This document shows, one piece after another, positions 1-9,565 of a stretch of 64,000 nt of DNA. Each line of letters opens with the position of its first letter. The first letter of the stretch is position 1. Location: NCBI GenBank assembly GCA_027484425.1, contig JAIXSZ010000081.1:186001-250000 (forward strand). Direction: 5' to 3'. This DNA is from Sphingobacteriales bacterium (lineage in GTDB: Bacteria > Bacteroidota > Bacteroidia > Chitinophagales > Chitinophagaceae). Position numbers and translations under genes: made by a program. Under the pieces are notes generated by a model. The model ran no database searches. It was not told the origin of the DNA and was given only the letters and a program-made list of their open reading frames with translations.

Positions 1-281
1 TCTTGTGCGCCAAAGTTGTTGGCAGGAAAACCTATGATCACCAATTTTCCTTGATACTTCAGATGCAATTTCTGTAGGTCGGCATACTGTGGCGTATTAC
101 CGCACTGCGATGCAGTGTTCACTATCAGTATCTTTTTACCCTTGTACTTTGCGAAGTCGATTGTTTTTCCGTCTACCGCCTCTACCTTGAAATCATAAAT
201 ACTCTTCGGCACTTCGCTTTTCGGTGCACTAAAGAAAAACAGAAGATTCAACATCATCATCAGTTGCATTGTCATATACAT
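1..281 (-). CDS. Glutathione peroxidase-like protein (cut by window edge)
   Basis: N-terminal 93 codons of a thioredoxin-fold peroxidase that reduces hydroperoxides; the rest lies beyond base 1. A hydrophobic leader (about residues 1-20) is followed by the family pattern: strand, then VNTASQCGNTPQY with the peroxidatic Cys (Cys form, not selenocysteine), then IIGFPANNFGAQ, the block that normally carries the Gln partner. The leader suggests export to the periplasm. ATG codons at 281, 275 and 269 are all in frame; the first is used here. The gene diverges from the TPR gene across a 265-bp spacer. The family call is firm; the exact substrate is unknown. Confidence 0.85.
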   Translation of the reverse strand, partial: MYMTMQLMMMLNLLFFFSAPKSEVPKSIYDFKVEAVDGKTIDFAKYKGKKILIVNTASQCGNTPQYADLQKLHLKYQGKLVIIGFPANNFGAQ

Positions 282-523
282 TAGTTTTAGTAGTGCGAAT
301 TTACGGGGTTTTAAACCCATGAAATAAAGATTTTTCTATAGGGGTATATACAACACCAAGTGGGCGCCACTAGCCCAGCCATCTAAAACCAATAGGGTTT
401 GGCAATAAGTGAATTAATGATTATTTTGCCCATATATATAAGGAATTCAAACACAAACAAAACGACCACACTCCCCCTCCAAACATTAGTTGCCAAAGGG
501 AAGAAATTGTGGGCACTACGTTT

Positions 524-531
524 TACTTTTG
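524..531 (+). promoter_or_regulatory. -7 box TACTTTTG upstream of the TPR membrane protein
   Basis: Exact match to the Bacteroidota -7 consensus TAnnTTTG, 15 bases before the ATG at 547. A TTG at 507-509 could be the -33 element, though the spacing is shorter than usual. It lies inside the longer reading frame opened by the TTG at 490, which argues for the ATG at 547 as the true start. Confidence 0.5.
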
Positions 532-546
532 AGCATTACATACTAT

Positions 547-2478
547 ATGGCAAAGCAAAAACAACCTAGCAAAACACCACAACCCAAGCCGCAACCAGCC
601 GCTGCCCCCAAGCAAGCTACTGCTACCAGCGTACCATCACCAGCTACCTCTGATGCTCCATCACTCAAGTGGCTCATGATAATACTAGCCGCAGTGGTGC
701 TGCTCGTCAATGTGCGCACTATAGGTTACGACTACACACTCGACGATCCTTTTTTCACCAAAGACAACCCAAACGTAAGCAAAGGCCTATCGGCAGTGAA
801 GGAGTTCTTCACCCATGCTGCTTACTATGGCGTATTCAAAAACCATGATGCTTCTTATCGCCCGCTGATGCTCACCAGCTTTGCTGCTGAGAAAGACCTC
901 TTTGGCTTCAACCCACATACTGGCCACCTTATCAATCTGTTGTTGTTTGCGCTAGAAGTTGTGCTGCTGTTTCAGTTGCTACGGCGGCTATTTAACAGCA
1001 TGTCGGTATATGTACCGTTTTTTATGACCATGCTTTTTGCCTTGCACCCCATACACACAGAGGTGATAGCCAGCATCAAAAGCCGAGATGAGATAATGGG
1101 TTTGCTATTCTCTATCCTCACACTCACCCAAACCCTCAAATATGCCGACACTGGCAAGATGAAACACATGCTACTTACAGGGCTGTTTTTCTTCTGTGCA
1201 CTCATGTCCAAGGAAACACCCATAGCACTGGTGCTCATTGCCCCCATGACGTTATATTTTTTCAGAGAGCAGCCATTATCTGCCATCATCAGGGCCACTG
1301 TGCCCTATGTGGCTGTGGCAGCGGTCTACATGGTAATGCGTGCTCTATTTATAGAGAGCGATGGCGAAAAAGTAGTGATACTAGTAAACAACAATGCACT
1401 GATGGCTGCCACCAACTATGGCGAAAAACTAGCCACCATTCTGTTCATCCAACTAAAATACCTGATACTGCTGGTTTTGCCTCACCCGCTGTCTTACGAC
1501 TATTCTTACAGCCAAATACCCATCATCAGTTTTGCCAACCCCAAGGCGTTGGCAGCACTGGCAGCTATAGTAGCCATGTTTGTGTACGCCCTTCGAGGCT
1601 TCAGCAAAAAAAATGTGTTTGCCTATTGCATACTGTTTTATGGCATGTCGGTTATTATCACCTCCAATCTGCTGGTAGATATAGGTGCTACGATGGCCGA
1701 GCGATTTATTTTCACTGGCTCTCTGGGTTTCTGTATGGCGGCGGTGTTGTTAATAGCTCGTGCCATGAAGGCCGATACTAAAAGCATCAGCATGGCAACG
1801 GCAAAGCCCTTTCTGGGAGTAATGACAGTGGTATGCGCCCTCTATGCTGGCAAAACATTTGCTCGCAACGAGGCTTGGCGCGATAATTTATCCCTATACC
1901 TTACCGGCATGGAAACAGCACCAGATAGCTGGCGGGCACAGTACCTGCTAGGCGTGGAGTACACCAAAATGATCAGCACCGAAACCGATCTAGCTACCAA
2001 AAAAGAACTGTACACCAAGGCTATAACATGCTTCAACAGAAGCCTGCAAATACTGCCCAATAACAGCGATGTGTACCTGCTAAAAGGTTATGCAGAGGAG
2101 TTTGCAGGTAATAATGATTCTGCTATGGTATCATACACCAATACCATAACCCTCGATAGCAGCAACACTCAGGCTCAGGTAAACTTGGGCGGATTACTAC
2201 TGCGCAGTGGCAAGTTAGACGACGCCATAAAATTGCTGAGCAAGGTACTGGCAAGAGATCCCAACAATGTGGGCGCACTCGCCAATATCGGAGCTGCCTA
2301 CGGCAACAAAGGCATGTTTAAAGAGTCGATAACCTTCTACGAAAAAGCCATACAACTGCAGCCCCAGCAGCAACCCAATGTGTACATGAGTATGTGCAAT
2401 GTGTATCGCTACCTGGGCGACTCCACCAACACTCAAAAGTACAGAGCGTTGCTAAATAAGGCTTCCAGCGGACAGTAA
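547..2478 (+). CDS. TMTC-like multi-pass membrane protein with C-terminal TPR repeats
   Basis: 643-aa integral membrane protein. A Lys/Pro/Ala/Gln-rich cytoplasmic tail (about residues 1-50) precedes about ten hydrophobic segments and then four or so TPR units (about residue 480 to the end). The loop ALHPIHTEVIASIKSRDEI matches the conserved motif of the DUF1736/TMTC O-mannosyltransferase-like family, and an early acidic DYTLDDP motif fits a GT-C-type catalytic loop. Known relatives transfer sugars from lipid carriers to proteins in eukaryotes; bacterial function is mostly unproven. Start chosen at the ATG because a TAnnTTTG box lies just upstream. Stands alone, diverging from the peroxidase gene. 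Confidence 0.8.
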   Translation: MAKQKQPSKTPQPKPQPAAAPKQATATSVPSPATSDAPSLKWLMIILAAVVLLVNVRTIGYDYTLDDPFFTKDNPNVSKGLSAVKEFFTHAAYYGVFKNHDASYRPLMLTSFAAEKDLFGFNPHTGHLINLLLFALEVVLLFQLLRRLFNSMSVYVPFFMTMLFALHPIHTEVIASIKSRDEIMGLLFSILTLTQTLKYADTGKMKHMLLTGLFFFCALMSKETPIALVLIAPMTLYFFREQPLSAIIRATVPYVAVAAVYMVMRALFIESDGEKVVILVNNNALMAATNYGEKLATILFIQLKYLILLVLPHPLSYDYSYSQIPIISFANPKALAALAAIVAMFVYALRGFSKKNVFAYCILFYGMSVIITSNLLVDIGATMAERFIFTGSLGFCMAAVLLIARAMKADTKSISMATAKPFLGVMTVVCALYAGKTFARNEAWRDNLSLYLTGMETAPDSWRAQYLLGVEYTKMISTETDLATKKELYTKAITCFNRSLQILPNNSDVYLLKGYAEEFAGNNDSAMVSYTNTITLDSSNTQAQVNLGGLLLRSGKLDDAIKLLSKVLARDPNNVGALANIGAAYGNKGMFKESITFYEKAIQLQPQQQPNVYMSMCNVYRYLGDSTNTQKYRALLNKASSGQ

Positions 2479-2553
2479 GGATGATAATTAGCCAAACTTA
2501 TCGATCCGTTCTTTTGCAACATGCTATTATCTAAAACTCAGTAACTTTATAAA

Positions 2554-2859
2554 ATGTCTCATCAACAACAATATCCGCAATTCGATAGACGAATATTTTG
2601 GGATGTGAATTTCGATAAGCTTGACTATGACGGCAAAGCAAGTTTCATCATAGAGCGAGTATTTGAGCGGGGCGATGTACCAGATATACGTATGTGCAGA
2701 AGGTATTACGGTGATGAAAAAATAAGACAAGTACTAACCTCTGCAAAATGGCTGTCCTTACAAACCATTTACCTTGCCTGTGCGGTATTAAATAACGAAC
2801 TAACAGACTATAAATGCTACAATACAGCACTGTCGAACCCCGAAAACTGGAGGTACTAA
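2554..2859 (+). CDS. DUF6922-family small protein
   Basis: 101-aa soluble protein. The pattern FWDVNFDKLDYDGKASFII, then ERVFERGDVPDIRMCRRYYG, and a C-terminal CYN..SNPENW segment match the DUF6922 family common in Bacteroidota. Members often sit directly upstream of an AbiEii-type nucleotidyltransferase, which suggests an antitoxin-like role, but no such partner follows here: the gene ends in a terminator. A near-consensus TAACTTTA box at 2542-2549 lies only 4 bases before the ATG. Family recognition is moderately sure; function is unknown. Confidence 0.7.
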   Translation: MSHQQQYPQFDRRIFWDVNFDKLDYDGKASFIIERVFERGDVPDIRMCRRYYGDEKIRQVLTSAKWLSLQTIYLACAVLNNELTDYKCYNTALSNPENWRY

Positions 2860-2899
2860 AAAAAGGACTGACCCACATAAATGGATCAGTCCTTTTTTC
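2858..2899. terminator. Bidirectional terminator between the DUF6922 and DPP III genes
   Basis: Near-perfect hairpin: an A-run plus GGACTGA, a loop of about 13 bases, then TCAGTCC plus a T-run. The A-run on one side and T-run on the other allow it to serve both converging genes. Confidence 0.85.
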
Positions 2900-2917
2900 A
2901 ACTTAATAATCTAAAAT

Positions 2918-5014
2918 CTAGTTAGTCACAGGCAGGAAGGCGTAGTTTTTGCCATACTCCATCATCTGGCTGTAGAAGTTATCGGGGTATTCTATTTTCA
3001 CATCTGTTATTTCGTCGTCGTTCATTACAGGCACTAGTTTAGGCTGTATAAACCCTCTGTAAGGTTTCATACCTAGCTTCACAAAACGCTCTAGTATCTC
3101 CTTATGCAGCACAGGGTCTACCTTCACACCATAGGTTTCCACCAGGTTTTTACCTGCCTTATAGTCCCCCTCCGATTTTATGCGTTGTATCTCTTTCAGC
3201 AGCTCACCAAACAACACTCTCAACTTTTGGTAGTCGTTCACCTGTACATAGGTTTTGTTGTCTTTTTTCACCAGTGTCACCACGCTATCTTTTTTACCCT
3301 TTTCATACGCCCAGCGAGCCACCAGTGCCCTGTTGCGCATGTGCGCCTCCTCCAGTTGTTCTCCGGGTTTCAGGCGTGTCAGTTGGGTTATTATGCCATT
3401 CATCATATAGTTGTCGTAACCCGCCTTTCCCACTTCCAGGCTAGGCATTACACCCAATTCCACCAGCTTCTGGTCGTATATATAGTACAGCCCCACCAGG
3501 TCGGCACGGGCTTCTTCCAGGCAGCTAGCGTAGTTTTTCAGTGTCTTATCGGTTGTTTCTACACCGGGGTTCAGCTTGCCACTGGCATGCCCTATACACT
3601 CATGCATATCTGTGTGCAAGTCAGAAGCCAGCGAACCATGTTTTTTCATGCGTTGCAGCACCTCATCATTTACCGCAAACTCTGCCGCCATACCACCCTT
3701 GGCACTAGCTACATTGTAGGAGTGAATAATGTTGCTCAGCGATACCGACTTAGAGCCATGCTCCTTACGTATCCACTCAGCATTGGGCAGATTAATGCCT
3801 ATAGGCGTGCTGGGCGCAGCATCACCACTCTCCACTATTACCGTTATTGCCTTGGCAGATATCCCTTTTACGGTATCCTTCTTATGCTCCTTCATTATAG
3901 GCGAGTTATCCTCAAACCACTGCGCCTCTTTGGCTATAGCTTCCAGACGTTTGGTTTCTTCCATATCCTTCAGCGACACTGTACTTTCAAAGCTGCCCTT
4001 TTTGCCTATCGCATCCAGATAGACCTCTATAAAGCCATTCACCGCATCTAGGCGCGATTCTGTGTCTTTTGCCCATGCTATGCTGTAATCATCAAATATT
4101 TTCAGGTCACCAGTTTTGTAGTACTGCACCAGCAGCTCCAGCGTCTTTTTCTGTTGTTCGTTTTCGGCTACTCCTGCTGCTTTCTCCAGCCAGTAGGCTA
4201 TCTTGTCTATAGCAGCACCATACATGCCACCACTCTTCCATACCTTCTCCACTATCTTTCCGTTTTCCTTCACTACCTTGCTGTTCAGCCCCCACGATGG
4301 TGCATTGCCCTTGGTATCAAAGGCATCGTAGTACTTTTCAACTTCCTTCTGGGTCACACCCTCATAAAAGTTATTGGCAGAGTTTACTATGTTGTCTACG
4401 TTAGGGCGCAGGTCCACAGCCTTTGGCTTGTATTTAGCATCATACACTACTGGTTTTATACGTGCCAGAAACGCATCTGTACTTTCGCCCGCATTCTTAG
4501 GCAGGCGGGTAGTGTCGCTCGCCTTCACAGTTGCCACAAAGTATTCGTAAGCACACTCTGGCACAAACTTCTCATTAGAGTAGTGGTGATAGTTACCATT
4601 GCTAAACCACACCCTGCCTATGTAGGTCTGCAGCAGTTGCCAGTCTGGGCTGTTTTTATCACCTGTGTACGAGCCGTATATGGTTTCAAGTGTTTTGCGC
4701 AGTAGCAGTCCTTCCTTGCTTTTTTGGTCATAAATGATGTCTCTGCCACACAGCGCGGCCTCGTACAGGTAGTAAGCCAGTTTTTTCTGCTGCAGCGGCA
4801 GGCTATTAAAACCCGGCACCTGATAGCGTAATAGTTGCAGATCGGCAAACGACTGTGCTTCTACCACAAAGTTGTCGTCATAGCCATCGGCCACAGCTAC
4901 GGTGTCCGTTTTCGCAGTATTGCTAGTGGCATCTCCATTACCACATCCTGTCATCAAGTGTGCACTCATTGCCATAAGCGGAATCGCCAGTTTAAGGCTC
5001 ATTTTATGTTTCAT
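2918..5014 (-). CDS. Dipeptidyl peptidase III family metallopeptidase (M49), lipoprotein
   Basis: 698-aa zinc exopeptidase expected to release dipeptides from peptide N-termini. The M49 hallmark HExxxH is present as HECIGH (H471, E472, H476), followed about 35 residues later by CLEEARADLVGLY, the block holding the third zinc ligand. The N-terminus has a signal peptide ending in a lipobox (LMTGC, Cys24), so the enzyme should be lipid-anchored in the envelope, unlike cytosolic eukaryotic DPP III. Length fits the family. The gene is monocistronic, bounded by a hairpin downstream. Homologues are sometimes misannotated as dihydrofolate reductase. Confidence 0.9.
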   Translation of the reverse strand: MKHKMSLKLAIPLMAMSAHLMTGCGNGDATSNTAKTDTVAVADGYDDNFVVEAQSFADLQLLRYQVPGFNSLPLQQKKLAYYLYEAALCGRDIIYDQKSKEGLLLRKTLETIYGSYTGDKNSPDWQLLQTYIGRVWFSNGNYHHYSNEKFVPECAYEYFVATVKASDTTRLPKNAGESTDAFLARIKPVVYDAKYKPKAVDLRPNVDNIVNSANNFYEGVTQKEVEKYYDAFDTKGNAPSWGLNSKVVKENGKIVEKVWKSGGMYGAAIDKIAYWLEKAAGVAENEQQKKTLELLVQYYKTGDLKIFDDYSIAWAKDTESRLDAVNGFIEVYLDAIGKKGSFESTVSLKDMEETKRLEAIAKEAQWFEDNSPIMKEHKKDTVKGISAKAITVIVESGDAAPSTPIGINLPNAEWIRKEHGSKSVSLSNIIHSYNVASAKGGMAAEFAVNDEVLQRMKKHGSLASDLHTDMHECIGHASGKLNPGVETTDKTLKNYASCLEEARADLVGLYYIYDQKLVELGVMPSLEVGKAGYDNYMMNGIITQLTRLKPGEQLEEAHMRNRALVARWAYEKGKKDSVVTLVKKDNKTYVQVNDYQKLRVLFGELLKEIQRIKSEGDYKAGKNLVETYGVKVDPVLHKEILERFVKLGMKPYRGFIQPKLVPVMNDDEITDVKIEYPDNFYSQMMEYGKNYAFLPVTN

Positions 5015-5123
5015 TGCATATTATTGTTGTCGTGTAAAAATACAGTAAAGCCCGTGAATGTAAAAGGTGAGGAAAAAAGGGAGATTTGGCAGAAGAAGTA
5101 TAACCATTGATTTGGTTGTTTCA

Positions 5124-7562
5124 CTACAGCTCCACCGACAACCCAAACACCAACTTGCCATTCTGCTCCAAATTAAATACCGGAGTAGGATTGTAAAAAT
5201 AACCCAAATTGAGCGTAGTATAATAAGTGTTACCTGAGCGCATACGCAACAGATTATTCAGTATCAACCCAGCCTCATGGTAGCCATTGTAAGGCACACC
5301 TATGGCCACATTACGGTGGCTAGATCGTTGGCTGAGCGTGCCATGCAATAGGTTGTATTGCAGCGCTATGTTGGGTGCAGCACTTATCTTACTCTTCACC
5401 GATTCTATCCTGAATAACTTCCAATTGAAATCGTGCCTGTAACACACCTGCACATACTCATCTGTATAGTACTCATATGGATACATAGTCATTAACCCAC
5501 CAAATGCGTAGATAGACAACAGTGAAGCTGCATCATACTTAAACCCATTACCCGCAAAAAGCTTGGAAAGTGGCAACGGTGCGTCGCTCCACACCTTACC
5601 AGCTTGTACCATCAGTCGCTCATTGCCCAGCCGGTTGATATGTTTTTGCCAAGTCACTGCTGTTATAGCTTGAATGTAGTTGGTGGTAGTAGCACCCGCG
5701 GTGAGCACACCAGCAGTTACCTTGCCATACCACACCGGGTACCTGCTACCCATGGTGTAGTACTTACCCATAAAGGGTGCTGTGCGACTGGCATATGCGT
5801 AGCGCAAACCTAGTGTAGCCTCTCTTGCCTGAAAGAGGTTATATTCCTGCCCTTCTACTTGCAAAGCATATCCATATCGGGGTATTATATCTTGTTGCAG
5901 CGCGCTTACTTCAGCATCCCAATAGCCCATTTTTTTACGCACCGACACTGTCATTGTTTTGGCTTCATCTACCCTTTGTAGCAGAAACGTGCGCAGGTAG
6001 TTCTTGTCTAGGTCATGGTGCAGTCTTATTCTCCCTGGGTCAGCTATATCATCAGTATAGGCAGCTCTTATCACAAACTCTTTATACTTATCAGCATAGA
6101 CCTCAGCAAATGCGCCATACTTCCATTCCTTATCCTTGAAACCGTATCCGGCCCAGCCACCTACCGATAGCCATTTTACCAGCTTATCATTTGTCTGTAA
6201 ACCTAGCCCAAGGCGCACATTTTCATACTGATTAAAACTAAGTAGGCGTTTCAAGTCCAAATCTACTGGACCTAGAGATATTCTCCCTTCTGGTATATTG
6301 CGCAACACATGCATCATATCGTCTGCATGGGCTACATTCCCAAAACTATCTATCACCCTGTAAGTACGCATTTCTTTGTCATTCAACGGGGCTGGGCGCA
6401 GGGCTGTCAGCCTATGAGTTTCACTATTTTCGGCATCTGGCGCCATTCTTACCGTATGTTGCTTATCAAACTTTACTCCTAGTTCCTCCCCCCAACTTAC
6501 CGAGTCTATCTGTGAATTACCCTTCAGGTGCAGCGTACTAAAGCTACTCCCTTTTTCCATTTGTCGGTCTATTATGTAGTTAAGACTAGCGGGAAACCAG
6601 CGCATTTGTCCATTGTCATTTAGCTTCTTGTACTGTTGTTCTATCTTTATTATTTGCCCCAGCAGAGTATCCTTTGCTGTGGCTACTATCCTCGATATGG
6701 CATACCCACCAGAGTGGATGTATACCTTACCTGTCAGTAAGTTGCTGTTCCTTCCCTTGGGTCTGAAACTCAATATCCACACCGTGTCTGTACCATCCAG
6801 CATTTCATCGGCAAGGTTAAAGCTATATTTCCGCTCATATCCTTTGCTCATGGGGTTTTGGTAGTCTTTACCATTCATGGCTATGTAGCTGTTGTATGCA
6901 TGAAACGGCAACACATCTGTAATGGTACTGGTAAACATCGCCTTCTTCAACCCCGATAGCCTTGTAGCTAATATATCTTCTTGCAAAGTCTGTGGACTAC
7001 GCCACCTGCGAATACTATACGTCTCAGACAGCAACAAATGCTGATTAGTCACAAAATCTGTTTTCCTTCGGCTACTGGCAGCAGTGTCTTTCATTACTGA
7101 GTCTGGTAGACTAATATCAGCTACCATCTTATAATAGATATGGCATTTATACTGCGCATATTTGTCTGGGTTATTTTGGTTGTTGTTAGCTATCACCAGA
7201 TTTATCAGCCTTCTCATTTTATCATAGGGTGGTGTCACAGTCACATCTGCCATGGTGTTGCTTACCGGTTGCAGATACAGATTATACGCGCTCAGCGGTA
7301 GTGTCATTCGCAATGGCGAATAGCCCATACTCGATATTTCTATTGACGATAAATCATCTGCAGCATTGGGTATGGGTAGCTCGAAAACACCATCCAGTCC
7401 GGCTATTACACCTTGTTTGCCAGCTCCATACTTGATCGTAGCAAACGGTATTGGCTCTCGTGTTGTTTTATCAAACACCCTTCCAGTTACTAATTGTTGA
7501 CAACTAACAGACAATGGTGCTAACAACACACCCAATACACACAGCAATCTGAATGAAAACAT
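5124..7562 (-). CDS. DUF5686/carboxypeptidase-like domain outer-membrane protein
   Basis: 812-aa envelope protein. A signal peptide (through about residue 21) leads to a carboxypeptidase-regulatory-like beta-sandwich (VTGRVFDKTTREPIPFATI), then the long DUF5686 region with many alternating beta strands ending in an aromatic/hydrophobic C-terminus (LVFGLSVEL), typical of an outer-membrane barrel. These proteins resemble TonB-receptor barrels without a plug; their cargo is unknown. A GTG 48 bases further upstream (7610) would add 16 residues, but the ATG at 7562 begins a clean signal peptide. Diverges from the lipoprotein gene at 7638. Confidence 0.8.
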   Translation of the reverse strand: MFSFRLLCVLGVLLAPLSVSCQQLVTGRVFDKTTREPIPFATIKYGAGKQGVIAGLDGVFELPIPNAADDLSSIEISSMGYSPLRMTLPLSAYNLYLQPVSNTMADVTVTPPYDKMRRLINLVIANNNQNNPDKYAQYKCHIYYKMVADISLPDSVMKDTAASSRRKTDFVTNQHLLLSETYSIRRWRSPQTLQEDILATRLSGLKKAMFTSTITDVLPFHAYNSYIAMNGKDYQNPMSKGYERKYSFNLADEMLDGTDTVWILSFRPKGRNSNLLTGKVYIHSGGYAISRIVATAKDTLLGQIIKIEQQYKKLNDNGQMRWFPASLNYIIDRQMEKGSSFSTLHLKGNSQIDSVSWGEELGVKFDKQHTVRMAPDAENSETHRLTALRPAPLNDKEMRTYRVIDSFGNVAHADDMMHVLRNIPEGRISLGPVDLDLKRLLSFNQYENVRLGLGLQTNDKLVKWLSVGGWAGYGFKDKEWKYGAFAEVYADKYKEFVIRAAYTDDIADPGRIRLHHDLDKNYLRTFLLQRVDEAKTMTVSVRKKMGYWDAEVSALQQDIIPRYGYALQVEGQEYNLFQAREATLGLRYAYASRTAPFMGKYYTMGSRYPVWYGKVTAGVLTAGATTTNYIQAITAVTWQKHINRLGNERLMVQAGKVWSDAPLPLSKLFAGNGFKYDAASLLSIYAFGGLMTMYPYEYYTDEYVQVCYRHDFNWKLFRIESVKSKISAAPNIALQYNLLHGTLSQRSSHRNVAIGVPYNGYHEAGLILNNLLRMRSGNTYYTTLNLGYFYNPTPVFNLEQNGKLVFGLSVEL

Positions 7563-7637
7563 AGACAGAGAAGAGTATGAAAATTTTATCGAAAATAATG
7601 ATTTTTGCACTAACTTTAACCTTGCAAAAATCCGATT

Positions 7638-8174
7638 ATGAAGAAGGTAATATACGCTTCCCTATTATGCGCCTTATCGTTAGGTGTAGTATCTTGTAGC
7701 AACGGCGACTATCAAGCAGACCCAAATAGTAATGCTAATGGCGCTGTAAACCCCCTTACCCCACTTACTGCCGAAGAATTCACTTGGGGTGGAGATGAAA
7801 TAATGGTTGCCGAAATCAATGGCAATAGATGGGAAGCAGACTCTGTCTATTTTACATTGGATACTAGTGGTGGAAATGTAATTGTGGGCACAAGAAAAAA
7901 TAGCACAGCGTCGTTACGCTTTTACCTTAAAGATGTATGGACTGGAAACCTGTATAGTATGGAGTGGGAAGACTACAACAGAAATTGTATGTTGGGTGAT
8001 AGTGTGGGCGGCTTCTACAAAACCTATTACAGCTTCCTCAGCAACTCTGGCGGTATCAACATCACCAAAAATGACTCTGCAGTTATTAAAGGGAAGTTTT
8101 ACTTCAAAGGTGTAAGTGCCGACGGAAAAGTAGCCAATATCAGCAAAGGTTACTTCAATGTAGACAAGTTCTAA
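7638..8174 (+). CDS. DUF6252-like lipoprotein
   Basis: 178-aa predicted lipoprotein: signal peptide with lipobox VVSC (Cys20), then a Asn/Asp-rich linker and a single beta-rich domain beginning AEINGNRWEAD and containing SLRFYL and KGKFYFKG strands. This arrangement resembles the DUF6252 family of Bacteroidota lipoproteins, which has no assigned function. Ends 26 bases before a strong hairpin terminator. Confidence 0.6.
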   Translation: MKKVIYASLLCALSLGVVSCSNGDYQADPNSNANGAVNPLTPLTAEEFTWGGDEIMVAEINGNRWEADSVYFTLDTSGGNVIVGTRKNSTASLRFYLKDVWTGNLYSMEWEDYNRNCMLGDSVGGFYKTYYSFLSNSGGINITKNDSAVIKGKFYFKGVSADGKVANISKGYFNVDKF

Positions 8175-8200
8175 ATCGGTTATAATTAGTACAATATTAT

Positions 8201-8238
8201 AAAGGGACTCACCAGCGGTTATTGGTGAGTCCCTTTTA
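8201..8238 (+). terminator. Rho-independent terminator after the DUF6252-like gene
   Basis: Perfect 14-bp stem (AAAGGGACTCACCA with its complement), 7-base loop, trailing T-run. Also palindromic enough to act on the minus strand. Confidence 0.85.
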
Positions 8239-8280
8239 CTTTAGAGGTAACGCTACTTTTGTTTCCCCAGCCATTACCCA

Positions 8281-8320
8281 AAGAAAAAGTCCCGAAATAT
8301 ATCCGGGACTTTTTCTTTTT
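8281..8320 (-). terminator. Terminator of the ribosomal protein operon
   Basis: Stem AAGAAAAAGTCCCG (8281-8294) pairs with 8304-8317 around a 9-base loop. Read on the minus strand it lies about 20 bases past the rplL stop and closes the rplKAJL operon. Confidence 0.8.
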
Positions 8321-8338
8321 CTTTAAGTAAGTATGTAA

Positions 8339-8713
8339 TTAAACAACTTCTACTTCTGCACCAGCTTCTTTCAGTTTGCCAGCTACATCATCAGCTTCAG
8401 CTTTGCTTACGCCTTCTTTTACATTTTTAGGAGCGCCGTCAACTAGTTCTTTCGCTTCTTTCAGACCCAGACCAGTTAGATCTTTAACGATCTTAACAAC
8501 GTTCAATTTAGAAGCACCAGCGCTTTTCAATACTACGTTGAATGAAGTTTTCTCAGCAGCAGCAGGAGCAGCGTCGCCACCACCTGCAGCAACTACGACT
8601 GCAGCAGCAGCTGGCTCAATGCCGTAATCTGCCTTTAATACATCTGCCAGTTCCTGTACTTCTTTTACAGTAAGGGCTACTAATTGTTCAGCTAATGCTT
8701 TTACGTCTGCCAT
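8339..8713 (-). CDS. rplL: 50S ribosomal protein L7/L12
   Basis: 124-aa stalk protein that recruits translation GTPases. It has the N-terminal dimerisation helix, an Ala-rich hinge (about residues 36-53) and the C-terminal domain with [20 protein letters not shown]. Last gene of rplK-rplA-rplJ-rplL. A 173-base gap separates it from rplJ; that gap contains a small ACCTT..AAGGT hairpin on the transcribed strand that could tune the L12:L10 ratio (inference). Confidence 0.98.
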   Translation of the reverse strand: MADVKALAEQLVALTVKEVQELADVLKADYGIEPAAAAVVVAAGGGDAAPAAAEKTSFNVVLKSAGASKLNVVKIVKDLTGLGLKEAKELVDGAPKNVKEGVSKAEADDVAGKLKEAGAEVEVV

Positions 8714-8886
8714 TTTATTATGTTTTTGTTTGTGTTTTTAAAATTGTTTCTTTTTACTGTTTGTACTGTAATATATATTGACTTGGAAGCCGTTTTTGGG
8801 GACCAGAGGAGCACCTTTTAAGGTTCTAAACTGGCAATTTGAGCGATGAAAAACTAAAGATATGGGCACAAACCCAGTAGCTGTAG

Positions 8887-9414
8887 TTATTCAGCAGCAG
8901 CTGGTTCAGCCACAGCAGCACCTTCTTTCTGCTCGTGGTGATGCAACAATGCAGCCAACACACGCTTAGCAGGAGACTGCAATAAGCCGATAACTTCGCC
9001 GATAAGCTCGTTTTTAGTTTTGATTTTGGTAAGATTTACCAGCTCGTTATCGCCAGTAAATACATCTGTACCTATCAAAGCAGCTTTAAGTACTGGTTTC
9101 TCCTTGTTCGTTTTGCGAAACGATGTAAGGATCATAGCCGGCTCTTTGGGCATGTCTGAGAACATAAGGGCAGTTACACCATGCAGCGACTCATACAAAC
9201 CAGCGTATTTATCGTCGTTAAAGCTTTCAAGAGCTTTGCGGATAAGTGTGTTTTTAGCCACTTTGATTTCCACATTCTTTTCAAAACAAAGTCTGCGGAG
9301 CTTGCTCACCTGATCAACCGTAAGTGATTCGGTATTGGTGATATAAAAATTGTCGTACTGTGCGAATTTCGCCTTCAGCACTTCTATTGCTTCTGATTTT
9401 TGAGCAGGAGTCAT
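8887..9414 (-). CDS. rplJ: 50S ribosomal protein L10
   Basis: 175-aa base of the ribosomal stalk. The N-terminal domain has VDQVSKLRRLCFEKNVE and KNTLIRKAL; the C-terminal helix ends in an Ala/Glu-rich tail. The frame stays open to a TTG at 9447, but the ATG at 9414 starts the usual L10 N-terminus and is preferred. Lies 151 bases downstream of rplA. Confidence 0.97.
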   Translation of the reverse strand: MTPAQKSEAIEVLKAKFAQYDNFYITNTESLTVDQVSKLRRLCFEKNVEIKVAKNTLIRKALESFNDDKYAGLYESLHGVTALMFSDMPKEPAMILTSFRKTNKEKPVLKAALIGTDVFTGDNELVNLTKIKTKNELIGEVIGLLQSPAKRVLAALLHHHEQKEGAAVAEPAAAE

Positions 9415-9532
9415 TTTTTTAAATTTGAGTATTTGAGTGATTGACAATTAGAGCATTCATCTTAGCGGTACTCTTATTTGTGTTCAATCTTCAAATTGTT
9501 AATGATGTTTTTTCTTTCCTCAATTTTTGTGA

Positions 9533-9553
9533 AGGTTTTTTTTAAAACCTCCG
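9533..9553 (-). other. Hairpin in the rplA-rplJ spacer (possible L10 leader)
   Basis: AGGTTTT and AAAACCT arms pair around a short A-rich loop on the transcribed strand, about 120 bases before rplJ. In many bacteria the L10-L12 complex binds a structured leader here to repress rplJL; this is a candidate only. Confidence 0.3.
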
Positions 9554-9565
9554 CTTTCACTGTTA

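Noticed and set aside
3104-4051. 315-codon plus-strand open frame
   Set aside because: Lies entirely antisense to the well-supported DPP III gene; its His/Gln/Leu-rich translation looks like a codon-bias shadow.
4154-4705. 183-codon plus-strand open frame
   Set aside because: Also antisense to DPP III with no domain-like pattern.
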